The translations under genes and the position numbers were made by a program. A stretch of 32,891 bases of DNA from an uncultured bacterium (GTDB taxonomy: Bacteria; Verrucomicrobiota; Kiritimatiellia; PWTM01), in NCBI GenBank assembly GCA_938005705.1, contig CALLML010000079.1, forward strand, positions 1 through 32,891. Reading direction: 5' to 3'. Under the pieces are notes generated by a model that searched no databases, was not told the origin of the DNA, and saw nothing but the letters and a program-made list of their open reading frames with translations. This document shows positions 23,823 through 31,424 of the stretch, piece after piece (positions within the stretch are counted from its first letter, which is position 1; every line of letters starts with the position of its first letter).

Positions 23823-24673
23823 TGGAAGGCGCTTCGCCGCCGGGCGCGGAACGGCGGCCCGGCATTTCGGCGTGTGTCATCACATTCAATGAAGAGGATA
23901 AAATCCGCCGGTGTTTGGAGAGTGTGCGCTGGTGCGACGAGATCGTCGTCGTGGACAGTTTCAGCACGGATCGGACCATCGAGATCTGTCGTGAATACAC
24001 GGATCGCGTGTATCAACGTGCGTGGCTCGGTTATGTGGGGCAGCGCAATCTGGTGCGCGATCTCGCGCGCGGCCCCTGGCTGCTGTACATTGACGCCGAT
24101 GAGGAGGTCTCGACCGACCTGCGGGACGAAATTATGGCGCGGTTCGAGGCGGGAGTGAATGACACGGTTGGATTCGAATTTCCGCGCATGGTGTATTATC
24201 TCGGCCGCTGGATCCGCCACGGCGAATGGTATCCCGACGTCAAGCTGCGGCTCTTCCGGAAGGATAGCGGCCGCACCGAAGGCGAGGAACCGCACGACCG
24301 GGTTGTGGTGAAGGGGCCCGTGGAACGATTGGCGAGCCCGATCTGGCACTACACCTATGACAGCATCGAAGACCACTTGAACACGATGAACCGCTTTTCC
24401 ACAATCGCCGCCCGGCGACGGTATGTGAACGGCGGGAGGTTTCGCTTGCGCGACTTGTTGTTTCATCCGCCCTTTCGCTTTCTGAAAGCCTATGTAATCC
24501 GCGGCGGTTTTCGCGACGGGCTGCACGGGTTGATCATCGCATGGGTGAGCGCCTTCGCCAGTGCGATGAAATACGCCAAAATCTGGGAAATGCAGCATAC
24601 GGGAAGGCCGGAATATCAGGCGCAGCCAGACACCTTTCCCCACACGAAGTGGCGGAGGCACCTCAAAAAATGA
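23819..24673 (+). CDS. Glycosyltransferase family 2, WaaE/KdtX-like
   Basis: This 284-residue enzyme has a GT-A fold near its start: ISACVITFNEEDKIRRCLES, then CDEIVVVDSFSTDRTIEIC, YVGQRNLVRDLA and the metal-binding D-A-D in LLYIDADEE. The second part (YYLGRWIRHGEWYPDVKLRL, then IWHYTYDSIEDHLNTMNRFS) matches the group of LPS-core beta-1,4-glucosyltransferases related to WaaE. It would transfer a sugar from a nucleotide sugar to lipid-A core or another surface glycan on the cytoplasmic side of the inner membrane. The ATG sits in the FHA gene's stop, with GGGGAGG five bases upstream. Its own stop overlaps the next gene. The acceptor is not known. Confidence 0.9.
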   Translation: MMEGASPPGAERRPGISACVITFNEEDKIRRCLESVRWCDEIVVVDSFSTDRTIEICREYTDRVYQRAWLGYVGQRNLVRDLARGPWLLYIDADEEVSTDLRDEIMARFEAGVNDTVGFEFPRMVYYLGRWIRHGEWYPDVKLRLFRKDSGRTEGEEPHDRVVVKGPVERLASPIWHYTYDSIEDHLNTMNRFSTIAARRRYVNGGRFRLRDLLFHPPFRFLKAYVIRGGFRDGLHGLIIAWVSAFASAMKYAKIWEMQHTGRPEYQAQPDTFPHTKWRRHLKK

Positions 24674-25560
24674 AAGTTTTTCTGACGGGGGCGGCGGGAA
24701 AGCTCGGCACCGCCGCCGCCCATGCACTGCTCCGAGCGGGCTATGAAATCGTCGGCGCGGATCGTCGCGTCCCCAAAGAAAAGCCCGAATGGTTGTTCGA
24801 AATTGATTTGCTGGACGAGTCGGCGGTACGCGAACAGATGACCGGCTGTGATGTAATTGTTCATGCAGGCAACCATCCCAATGTGAAAGCCGCGCCGACG
24901 CCGCAGATCGTCTATCGGGAAAACGTGGCGATGAACGTCAACGTTTTCCAGACCGCGGCGGATCTGGGTATCCGGCGCTGGCTATTCGCCAGTTCTATTC
25001 AGGCGTGTAGCGGAGGCCGCCACCACCATGAGACGCCGCCGCGCCCCAGCGAGCTGCCCTATCTCCCCATGGACGGCCGCCTGCCGCCGAATCCGGGCAA
25101 TCTTTACGCCCTCAGCAAGATCGCGGGAGAGGATATGATGCGTTTTTATGCGCGGCAATTTCCGGACCTGTCGGCGGTTGCCCTTCGATTTCCGATGCTG
25201 GTGGATGTGTCGCCGTCCTATCTGGAGCACATCCGATCCGCTTACGCTCGCGGCCGCTTCCCGACGATGCTGGACGAGGGGTTCAGCTACCTGACCCTGA
25301 ACGACGCGGCGCAATTGATTCTCGCCTTGCTGGAGCACTCCGCGCCGGGTTTCCACACCCTGCTGCCCGCCGCGCAAGGGAACAAGCTGGGCCTGCCGCC
25401 GGCTGACATCGTCCGCGTGTATTATGCGGGGGTTCCGCTGCGGATTCCGGCGGAGCGGATGGAGAGCCTCGTGGATATCTCGGAGATCACGCGATGGTGC
25501 GGATGGACGCCGCGAGACAATCACATCTTTGATGTTCCGTTGACCGCGCCGATCGCGTGA
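24670..25560 (+). CDS. NAD-dependent epimerase/dehydratase (extended SDR)
   Basis: The protein has 296 residues from the ATG overlapping the glycosyltransferase stop (ATGA); the frame runs further left inside that gene without meaning. The NAD-binding motif is VFLTGAAGKLGTAAA (GxxGxxG) and the acidic residue ending strand 2 is in VGADRR. The catalytic Ser is in FASSIQA and the Tyr/Lys pair is in YALSKIAGE. This is the layout of sugar-nucleotide epimerases, dehydratases and uronate dehydrogenases. Together with the coupled glycosyltransferase it probably makes or alters a sugar for the surface glycan. It is cytoplasmic. The specific reaction cannot be read. It converges with the nucleotidyltransferase gene 16 bases away. 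Confidence 0.88.
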   Translation: MKVFLTGAAGKLGTAAAHALLRAGYEIVGADRRVPKEKPEWLFEIDLLDESAVREQMTGCDVIVHAGNHPNVKAAPTPQIVYRENVAMNVNVFQTAADLGIRRWLFASSIQACSGGRHHHETPPRPSELPYLPMDGRLPPNPGNLYALSKIAGEDMMRFYARQFPDLSAVALRFPMLVDVSPSYLEHIRSAYARGRFPTMLDEGFSYLTLNDAAQLILALLEHSAPGFHTLLPAAQGNKLGLPPADIVRVYYAGVPLRIPAERMESLVDISEITRWCGWTPRDNHIFDVPLTAPIA

Positions 25561-25576
25561 ACGAGCTCCAGCTCTG

Positions 25577-26482
25577 TTAAATGCCCCAGAGGTTCTCCGG
25601 ATACTTTCCGAGGGCGATGAGGCGGCGAATGCCGGCGGCAACGGCGGGCTTGTCCGCCGGATATGTCACCCCGAACCACGTCTCGGCCGTCGGCAGGACG
25701 CGCACGGTTGCCCGTTTTTCGCGTACCAGCCGCCCGACATGCGTCGGAACAAGAAATTCGGCCTTCGGATCCGACCCCTTCACGCGCAAAAACTCTCGGA
25801 AGTCTTCATCCAGGGTCTCGAAAATCACGGGCGTAAACGCCCACATATTCATCGAAACCGGCTCATCGCCGGACAGCGAATGCCATGCGCCGTGATCCTC
25901 ATACCGGGCGGCCGCGCCATCCTTTTCAATCTTCAGCCGTTCGGCAATCGAAACCAGCCGGCCCGACGCATCCACTTCGCACACCCCGCGTGCTACCGAC
26001 CCGTGCTCGGAAAGCGTATTTCGCAGCGTGAACCCCACCAACGCATACTGAGATGCCCTCGGATCCGCCCCGCGCAAAAACCCTGCAAGCGCTTCGAACG
26101 AACCGCGTCCGTAGAAATCGTCCGCGTTAATCACGCCGAAAGGCTCTCGTACGATGTCACGACAGCACAGAATAGCGTGGCCGGTGCCCCAAGGCTTTTT
26201 ACGCTCCGGCGGAACGGCGAACCCCGGCGGCAGGCGGTCGAGTTCCTGAAAGACGTAGTCCACGGCGACGCGGCCGGCGAAATGGACATCGACAATGGCG
26301 CGAAATGCCTCCTCGATGTCGCGGCGAATGATAAATACGACGCGCGTAAAGCCGGCGCGGATCGCGTCGTAAATCGAATAATCAATAACGATCTCCCCCG
26401 AAGGCCCCACCGGGTCAATCTGCTTGAGCCCCCCATAGCGGCTCCCGATTCCGGCTGCCATAACTACCAGTGTCGGATCCAT
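25577..26482 (-). CDS. Sugar nucleotidyltransferase (NTP-transferase family)
   Basis: The protein has 301 residues from the ATG at 26482 (MDPTLVVMAAGIGSRYGGLK); AAGGA and GGGGA lie just upstream. The signature G-x-G-x-R-(Y)-G-G with Lys, in AAGIGSRYGGLKQIDPVG, is the nucleotide-binding loop of sugar-1-phosphate nucleotidyltransferases, and INADDFYG holds the metal-binding Asp. Later strands (SMNMWAFTPVIF, then EFLVPTHVGRLV) also fit. It would form an NDP-sugar from an NTP and a sugar phosphate. The exact sugar is unknown; this branch is commonly annotated only as nucleotidyltransferase. It starts 12 bases after sppA in the same direction, so it is the last gene of a three-gene run. Confidence 0.88.
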   Translation of the reverse strand: MDPTLVVMAAGIGSRYGGLKQIDPVGPSGEIVIDYSIYDAIRAGFTRVVFIIRRDIEEAFRAIVDVHFAGRVAVDYVFQELDRLPPGFAVPPERKKPWGTGHAILCCRDIVREPFGVINADDFYGRGSFEALAGFLRGADPRASQYALVGFTLRNTLSEHGSVARGVCEVDASGRLVSIAERLKIEKDGAAARYEDHGAWHSLSGDEPVSMNMWAFTPVIFETLDEDFREFLRVKGSDPKAEFLVPTHVGRLVREKRATVRVLPTAETWFGVTYPADKPAVAAGIRRLIALGKYPENLWGI

Positions 26483-26493
26483 TCCCCATCCTT

Positions 26494-27534
26494 TCAGGGT
26501 TGCCACAGGCACATCAAACGTGGTCTATGAACGGCCCGCGGTAGGGCCAAGCGGACCGGCGCCGAAAGGCGCATGAGCCAATCGCTGAAGCGAAGGGGAC
26601 GCTCGTACCGCACCACCTGCAGCGATTTTCCTGCCAGTTCCTCCGCCTCTTTCAGCGCGTCTTCCCAGTAACCCAACCGATCGGCCAGTTTCTTTGCCAC
26701 CGCATCGGAAGCTGTGAATATGCGACCGTCCGCGGCCTCAGCCACATTGCTCTTGGTCAGACCGCGCCCCTCAGCGACGAGCTGAACAAACCGTGCGTGC
26801 GCATCGTCCACGATTCGCTGGAGCAGCTCGATCTCTTCCGGTTCTGGGGGGCGAAACGGATTGAGCAAGTCTTTGTGCCGACCCGACCGAATGGTGGTGT
26901 CGGTCACGCCGACGCGTTCGCTCAGGACGTGCCAATTCAGCGTCTGAATTAACACGCTGATGGAACCGAGCAACGCCGTGGGCTCCACAACGATGCGGTC
27001 GGCGGCGGCAGCGATGTAATAGCCGCCGGACGCCGCCAAACCGCGCACGAAGACCACTACGCGGCGGTCGTCACGACTCTCGCGAAACTCGCGCAATGCG
27101 CGATGGATTTCGTCGGTCGGCGCCAGCTCGCCGCCGGGCGAATCCACCTCGACCATCAGCACTCGAACGGCGGCATCGTTTCGGGCGGCGCGAATCTGAC
27201 GAATGATCTCACCGGTGGGATCGGACGTCAGGCCGAGCAGTCCCTCGCGCACCGAGCGTTCCAACACGCCTTCGACGGCAATGCGCACGGCCTTCGTCTC
27301 GCCATTGCCGTAGGACCACCGCTCATCAAAGCGGGGCCATTCGTCCTCCGGCTCCTCTGCCCGCGCTCCTCGACCCAGCGCCGTCTTCGCCCATAGACCG
27401 GCGGCCAGCCCCGCGTTGAGCAGCACACTCAGGCCGAGCAGAACACCGAGCAGTACAATCGCCACCCAAAAGCCGACGTGTGAACAGGATCGTCGCTTCG
27501 AAAGCGGCGGCGGGTTATCGGCGGACACGGGCAT
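26494..27534 (-). CDS. sppA: Signal peptide peptidase SppA-type serine protease
   Basis: The protein has 346 residues from the ATG at 27534, with GGAAAGG just upstream; a GTG two codons later is equally possible. One N-terminal membrane helix (~21-45, GFWVAIVLLGVLLGLSVLLN) anchors it with the protease domain outside the cytoplasm. The clan SK Ser/Lys pair is visible: Ser169 in RGLAASGGYYIAAAADRI and Lys221 in SGRHKDLLNPFRPP. VEVDSPGGE is the oxyanion region. The length matches the short (single-domain) SppA of Gram-positive type rather than the 67-kDa E. coli form. It would cut residual signal peptides in the membrane. It overlaps the kinase gene upstream by 20 bases. Confidence 0.92.
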   Translation of the reverse strand: MPVSADNPPPLSKRRSCSHVGFWVAIVLLGVLLGLSVLLNAGLAAGLWAKTALGRGARAEEPEDEWPRFDERWSYGNGETKAVRIAVEGVLERSVREGLLGLTSDPTGEIIRQIRAARNDAAVRVLMVEVDSPGGELAPTDEIHRALREFRESRDDRRVVVFVRGLAASGGYYIAAAADRIVVEPTALLGSISVLIQTLNWHVLSERVGVTDTTIRSGRHKDLLNPFRPPEPEEIELLQRIVDDAHARFVQLVAEGRGLTKSNVAEAADGRIFTASDAVAKKLADRLGYWEDALKEAEELAGKSLQVVRYERPLRFSDWLMRLSAPVRLALPRAVHRPRLMCLWQP

Positions 27535-28594
27535 TGCCTTTCCAGATGCTCCAGACCTGCTCCTCATCGGCCGGTTGCGCGTAGTCGCTGAGGGACGTCA
27601 CCGCCAACGCCCCGCTGGCCCAGCCGAACTGCAACCACTGCTCCGGCGTCCAGCCCCGCAGGATCGCGTACAGCAGGCCGCCGACGAATCCGTCCCCGCC
27701 TCCAATCCGGTCCACCACATCAATCTCGCGGGGTTCCGCAACGTGCCAGGCGCCGTCCGTAAACAGAAGAGCGCCCCAGAGATGACGACGCACGCTTAGC
27801 ACTTCCCGAAGCGTGGTCGCGAACAGTGCCGCGTTCGGGAAGTCCGCGCGCATCCGCGCGATCATCTCTTTGAAATCGCTGATCTTCCCTGCCAGGTCCT
27901 TTCCGCCGGCCTCGGGGCCCTTCACGCCGAGCGCCAGCTGGAAATCCTCCTCATTGCCGACGAGGATATCGGCCGCGCGAGCAATCTCCGTGAACGTCGC
28001 GCGCAGTTCCGTTTCGCGCCCTTTCCAGAACGACTCACGATAATTTAGGTCGAAGGAAATCCGCGTGCCGTTCCGGCGCGAAATCCGCGCCAGTTCGAGG
28101 CAGAACTGGCTGGTCTCGTGGGAGAGCGCCGCGAAGAGTCCGGAGAAATGCATGATGCGGACACCCTCGCGTCCGAAAATGCGCTCGAGATCAAAGTGCT
28201 GAGCGCTGATAAGCCGTCCCACCTCGCCGGCACGGTCGTTGTGTACACGTGGCCCGCGGGCGCCGGCGCCGGTATCAGCGAGATTGAATTGATGGCGATA
28301 ACCCCACGGCCCGCCCTGGGGAATTTCCGGACCCTCCACGTCCATGTGACGCGAAGCCAAATCGTCGCGAATAAAACGCGCAATCGGGCTGCCTTTGACG
28401 AATGCTGTCAGTACTTTCACGCGAAGGCCGAGATAGGAAGACACGCTCGCAACATTCGATTCGGCGCTCGTCGCCTGCATCGTCAGCGTCCGCCCCACGT
28501 GAACCGGCTGACCATCCACCGGTGTCAAGCGAACGCCCATGCTGGTGGGCACGAGCAAGTCATAGACGGCATCTTTGCGCAAATTCAGTGACAT
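27515..28594 (-). CDS. PfkB-family sugar kinase, probable 2-keto-3-deoxygluconate kinase
   Basis: This 359-residue kinase has the PfkB catalytic motif DRIGGGDGFVGGLLYAIL near its C-terminus, with the catalytic Asp in GGGD. The GGGD form and the sequence around it (SFDLNYRESFWKGRE, NEEDFQLALGVKG) resemble 2-dehydro-3-deoxygluconate kinases of Bacteroides-like bacteria; ribokinase-type enzymes usually read GAGD. It would make KDG-6-phosphate in uronic-acid breakdown. The glycine-rich first signature is diverged (SAESNVASVSSYLGLR). GAGAGG precedes the ATG directly. It is the first gene of the kinase-sppA-nucleotidyltransferase run. No KDPG aldolase or uronate isomerase is in the window, so the sugar is inferred. 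Confidence 0.85.
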   Translation of the reverse strand: MSLNLRKDAVYDLLVPTSMGVRLTPVDGQPVHVGRTLTMQATSAESNVASVSSYLGLRVKVLTAFVKGSPIARFIRDDLASRHMDVEGPEIPQGGPWGYRHQFNLADTGAGARGPRVHNDRAGEVGRLISAQHFDLERIFGREGVRIMHFSGLFAALSHETSQFCLELARISRRNGTRISFDLNYRESFWKGRETELRATFTEIARAADILVGNEEDFQLALGVKGPEAGGKDLAGKISDFKEMIARMRADFPNAALFATTLREVLSVRRHLWGALLFTDGAWHVAEPREIDVVDRIGGGDGFVGGLLYAILRGWTPEQWLQFGWASGALAVTSLSDYAQPADEEQVWSIWKGNARVRR

Positions 28595-28855
28595 GCCTCT
28601 CTTTCCTTTCTACTTTTCGAACCGCGGAACAGCGTACCATTTTGGACGCTTTGCCGCAATGCCTGCTTCAATCCGGATTTTGCCGAGGACCGTCGAAATA
28701 GACCATACGCAACGCCCACCGCCTTTGTGTTTGGGAGGAGTGGAGATCGGATGAGAGGCTATCCTCGACATGTTCTGACAAGAGCGGTTCGGCATTCTCT
28801 GTCTCGACATTCGCGGTAGCATCCGCCACACTAGGCGGCGTCGGTGGAGCGTGTC

Positions 28856-29272
28856 ATGAACGGTCAACCCATTCCGCCCGATCTCCAGTCCTGCGTTTTG
28901 TGCGATGACGTGCGGCAGGAAAAGAATGGCAAATTCATTCTGATCGGCCTGTTCGACACCATCGGCGCGGCGCAATTTCCCCAGACGCATCCCCGGATGT
29001 GTGTGGTCACCCGTTGGTGCAGCGGCGAGGGGGAGTTCCGACAACACAGCCGCATTCTCGCCCCGGATCAACGTACGGTAGTTGTCGAAGGCCAGCAGAT
29101 TCCTGTTCGTCTCGCCTCCCCCGAGGCTACAGCGACCAATGTGGAATTTTTCATCAATGTGGTGTTTCGTGAACCGGGCACACACTGGGTCGAGATTTTG
29201 CTCGATGGCGACCTGAAACTACGATTTCCTCTGCGCGTGATACCGGTTCAACAACCGCCGTCTGTTTTCTGA
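28856..29272 (+). CDS. DUF6941-like protein, function unknown
   Basis: The protein has 138 residues from the ATG at 28856, fixed by GGAG six bases upstream. DLQSCVLCDDVRQEKNGKF followed by ILIGLFDTIGAAQFPQTHP resembles the DUF6941 group, small beta-sandwich proteins common in PVC and related bacteria; I name the family from memory. The rest reads as alternating strands (MCVVTRWCSGEGEF, THWVEILLDGDLKLRFPL). There is no signal peptide, so it is probably cytoplasmic. It is divergent from the kinase operon and followed after 40 bases by the FGE-fold lipoprotein. The role is unknown. Confidence 0.75.
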   Translation: MNGQPIPPDLQSCVLCDDVRQEKNGKFILIGLFDTIGAAQFPQTHPRMCVVTRWCSGEGEFRQHSRILAPDQRTVVVEGQQIPVRLASPEATATNVEFFINVVFREPGTHWVEILLDGDLKLRFPLRVIPVQQPPSVF

Positions 29273-29312
29273 CGCCGAAGGCATCATACGGGGGCAGGAT
29301 TCAGGTGGGAGG

Positions 29313-30041
29313 ATGAGATGGGGCAGGATAACAGTTCCGACTTTCAGTGCCGCGTTGTTGGTGTCTGTCTCCGGCTGCGGCGACCACGCGGCGTGGGTTC
29401 GCATTCCCGCAGGCGAGGCGTGGCTCGGCAGCGTGGAGACGCGGGAGACGCATCCTCCGCGCCGCGCCGTTTTTCCCGCGTTTCAGCTGGGGCGAGCGCC
29501 CGTGACGGTTGCCGAATACGTCATCTATCTCAACGAACGCCGCACGGAAGCGTTGCCTCCATCCGATCCCGCGATTCGCGACGCGGGGAATCGGTGGACG
29601 TATATACCCGGGATGGGAGGCCGTCCGGTCACCGGTATCACCCGCGCCGAAGCGGAGGAGTATTGCCGCTGGCTCTCGGAAAAGATGGGTATTCGTGCCC
29701 GACTGCCGTCCGCCGACGAGTGGGAATACGCGGCACGCGGCGGTGTGGACGGCGCACGCTACCCGTGGGGCTGGGGCGCTCCGCGCCGCGTGGAGACGAA
29801 AAACGGCCCTCTGCCGGTTGAACGTTCATCGCGGCATCCGTACGGTCTTTCGGACCTCGTTGGCAATGTCTTCCAATGGTGCTCTGATAACGATCGCAAC
29901 GGCATGGCGATCGCCTGCGGCGGAAGCTGGTCGGAGCGCGATCCGCGTTTTCTCCGCGTGTTTCAGCGGACCCCTTTTCCCGGCGACTATCGCGGGCGAG
30001 ATGTCGGATTTCGCGTGCTGATCGAGCTTAAGGAAGATTGA
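29313..30041 (+). CDS. FGE-sulfatase-fold lipoprotein (non-catalytic by sequence)
   Basis: The protein has 242 residues. The signal sequence MRWGRITVPTFSAALLVSV ends in a lipobox, V-S-G-C, so the mature protein would be lipid-anchored at Cys22. The rest is the formylglycine-generating-enzyme (SUMF1) fold: WVRIPAGEAWLGS, PVTGITRAEAEEYCRWLSEK, RLPSADEWEYAARGG, RYPWGWG, LSDLVGNVFQWCSD, GGSWSERDPRF and DVGFRVL. The cysteine pair that binds copper in true FGE, located after GGSW, is absent. It is therefore unlikely to activate the sulfatase at 5316 and more likely is a binding or structural protein. It overlaps the convergent LysM gene by 14 bases. Confidence 0.88.
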   Translation: MRWGRITVPTFSAALLVSVSGCGDHAAWVRIPAGEAWLGSVETRETHPPRRAVFPAFQLGRAPVTVAEYVIYLNERRTEALPPSDPAIRDAGNRWTYIPGMGGRPVTGITRAEAEEYCRWLSEKMGIRARLPSADEWEYAARGGVDGARYPWGWGAPRRVETKNGPLPVERSSRHPYGLSDLVGNVFQWCSDNDRNGMAIACGGSWSERDPRFLRVFQRTPFPGDYRGRDVGFRVLIELKED

Positions 30042-30573
30042 GCTTCGTGCCGACTTTCATGCGTTTCGGATCCACCTGCGGATTGAGCCGCAGAAGGTCC
30101 GCGAGGCTGATATTGAGCTGGCGGGCAATCTTTTCCATCGTCTCGCCGGCCTTGACTTCGTGAACCTTGCCGGAGGGGGCGGCGGCGGTTCCGCCGCTTC
30201 CGGTGGTCGTTGTTGTTCCGGCCGCACTTCGCGCGGACGCGGGGACGGAGGACGGCGTGGCAAGTTTTTCATCCAACGCCCTCAGGTCGCGCTCCGCTTT
30301 CGCGATGCGCTGGCCGAAATCGCCCAGCGTCTGATTGGCATTCCGAACGAAATTGTTCATTTGCGTGGTGAGCTGCTCCGAGCCGGTGGCCACTTCGCCC
30401 AAACGACGTTCCAAGTCCTTGAGCCGCGCATCGAACGCCGCGGCGTCGCGCGCCGCGCCCGCACCCCGGACGGCGCCGATGATGCCGGCAATGACGCCGA
30501 CCACGGCTACTCCGACGGCCACATAAACCATCGTGTTGCTGGAACGATCTCCCCCTTCGAGCTGCATATCCAT
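30028..30573 (-). CDS. LysM-domain membrane protein
   Basis: The protein has 181 residues from the ATG at 30573, fixed by GGGAG seven bases upstream. A short N-terminus precedes a membrane helix at 15-36 (TMVYVAVGVAVVGVIAGIIG). A predicted coiled coil spans ~47-105 (RLKDLERRLGEV, then AERDLRALDEKL). A Thr/Gly/Ala-rich linker leads to a single C-terminal LysM domain (HEVKAGETMEKIARQLNI, then LLRLNPQVDPKRMKVGTKL). It would sit in the inner membrane with LysM in the periplasm, binding peptidoglycan. The stop overlaps the lipoprotein gene on the other strand. It lies 101 bases downstream of the EpsI-like gene, perhaps in the same transcript. Confidence 0.88.
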   Translation of the reverse strand: MDMQLEGGDRSSNTMVYVAVGVAVVGVIAGIIGAVRGAGAARDAAAFDARLKDLERRLGEVATGSEQLTTQMNNFVRNANQTLGDFGQRIAKAERDLRALDEKLATPSSVPASARSAAGTTTTTGSGGTAAAPSGKVHEVKAGETMEKIARQLNISLADLLRLNPQVDPKRMKVGTKLNLP

Positions 30574-30674
30574 CTTTCGTCTCCCGGATGTGCGTCGGCC
30601 ATTCGGTGTTATCGCTGATCCCACTCCATTGAAAAACCCGTTACACAGGCCAACGCAAACAGATTCGAATTCTA

Positions 30675-31424
30675 CTATAGAACGATTTCAGAATGCAAGC
30701 GGCTTACGATTTCGCGAATTTCTTCAAGATATTTGCCTTCCGGGTCCCTTTGTCCCGCCACGGAGATATACGCCCAGCGGTGCGCCACGCTGTTGATCAC
30801 GCGGTCCCACGCCAGCCAGAACATGCGCTCCAGATGATAAGGCGTTTCGCGATGCTGGCCGACGAACCAGTAGGCATAGTAGCCATCTATACGGCCGGGA
30901 CCCTGGGGAGTCATAATCGGACGTATCGTGTTGAATACCATCACGCGCAACGGCTTACGGCCCTCAATGGGAACATCCAGCACCTGCGTGCTCGCGATGG
31001 AGAAACCCTGCCCCGAAAGACATCGCTCCGGCCGGTGGATACTTTCGCGGTCTCGCCCCGTCAGCACGATGGTGACGAAAGTTGGCCGTTGGTCATCCGC
31101 TTGATGTCGGTACTGGCTTTTGATGAACTCGGTATCCTTCGGCAGGGCGTCGTACTCCTCCTTGCTCATGTGGTGAAGCGGAGCGCCGCAGGTCGGACAG
31201 CGCGTAAAGTCCCCCGGCAGTTCATCGAGGAAAAATTCGCGTTTTTCATGTTCGCCGTGGCAATAGCGCAATTCTCGGCCTCGCCATTCGCCGAGCTGCG
31301 CCGGCAACATCATCCGCACACCAGGCTGATCCACCAGCGACACATCCACCGTGAACGCCAGCGCCAATGCCGTCGCCGCCAACAGAATCAGGACGAGGGC
31401 CAGATGACGGTGTTTAGGCTGCAT
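30675..31424 (-). CDS. EpsI-like exosortase-associated protein (DUF3485) with cysteine-rich insertion
   Basis: The protein has 249 residues. The N-terminal helix (LALVLILLAATALALAF) is a signal anchor. The family signature H-R-P-E-R-C-L-S-G-Q-G-F (His130 to Phe141; family H-x-P-x-x-C-L-P-G-x-G-W/F) identifies it as the EpsI type found with exosortases, often fused to them or next to them. Between the first strands and this motif sits an unusual segment with Cys55-His56 (YCHGEH) and Cys76-x-x-Cys79 (RCPTCGAPL), which looks like a zinc-ribbon knuckle. The role of EpsI proteins is not settled; they are needed for exosortase-linked polysaccharide or protein export in some systems. The start overlaps the exosortase end by 11 bases. 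Confidence 0.88.
   Translation of the reverse strand: MQPKHRHLALVLILLAATALALAFTVDVSLVDQPGVRMMLPAQLGEWRGRELRYCHGEHEKREFFLDELPGDFTRCPTCGAPLHHMSKEEYDALPKDTEFIKSQYRHQADDQRPTFVTIVLTGRDRESIHRPERCLSGQGFSIASTQVLDVPIEGRKPLRVMVFNTIRPIMTPQGPGRIDGYYAYWFVGQHRETPYHLERMFWLAWDRVINSVAHRWAYISVAGQRDPEGKYLEEIREIVSRLHSEIVL

Noticed and set aside
25739-26530. 263-residue plus-strand open frame
   Set aside because: It is antisense to the sugar nucleotidyltransferase, whose nucleotide-binding motif is intact.
28610-29185. 191-residue minus-strand open frame
   Set aside because: It mostly mirrors the DUF6941-like gene, which has a strong ribosome site and family-like sequence; the minus frame has neither.
29313-30041. 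Considered as the activator of the sulfatase at 5316
   Set aside because: The copper-binding cysteine pair is missing and a lipoprotein signal sends it out of the cytoplasm.
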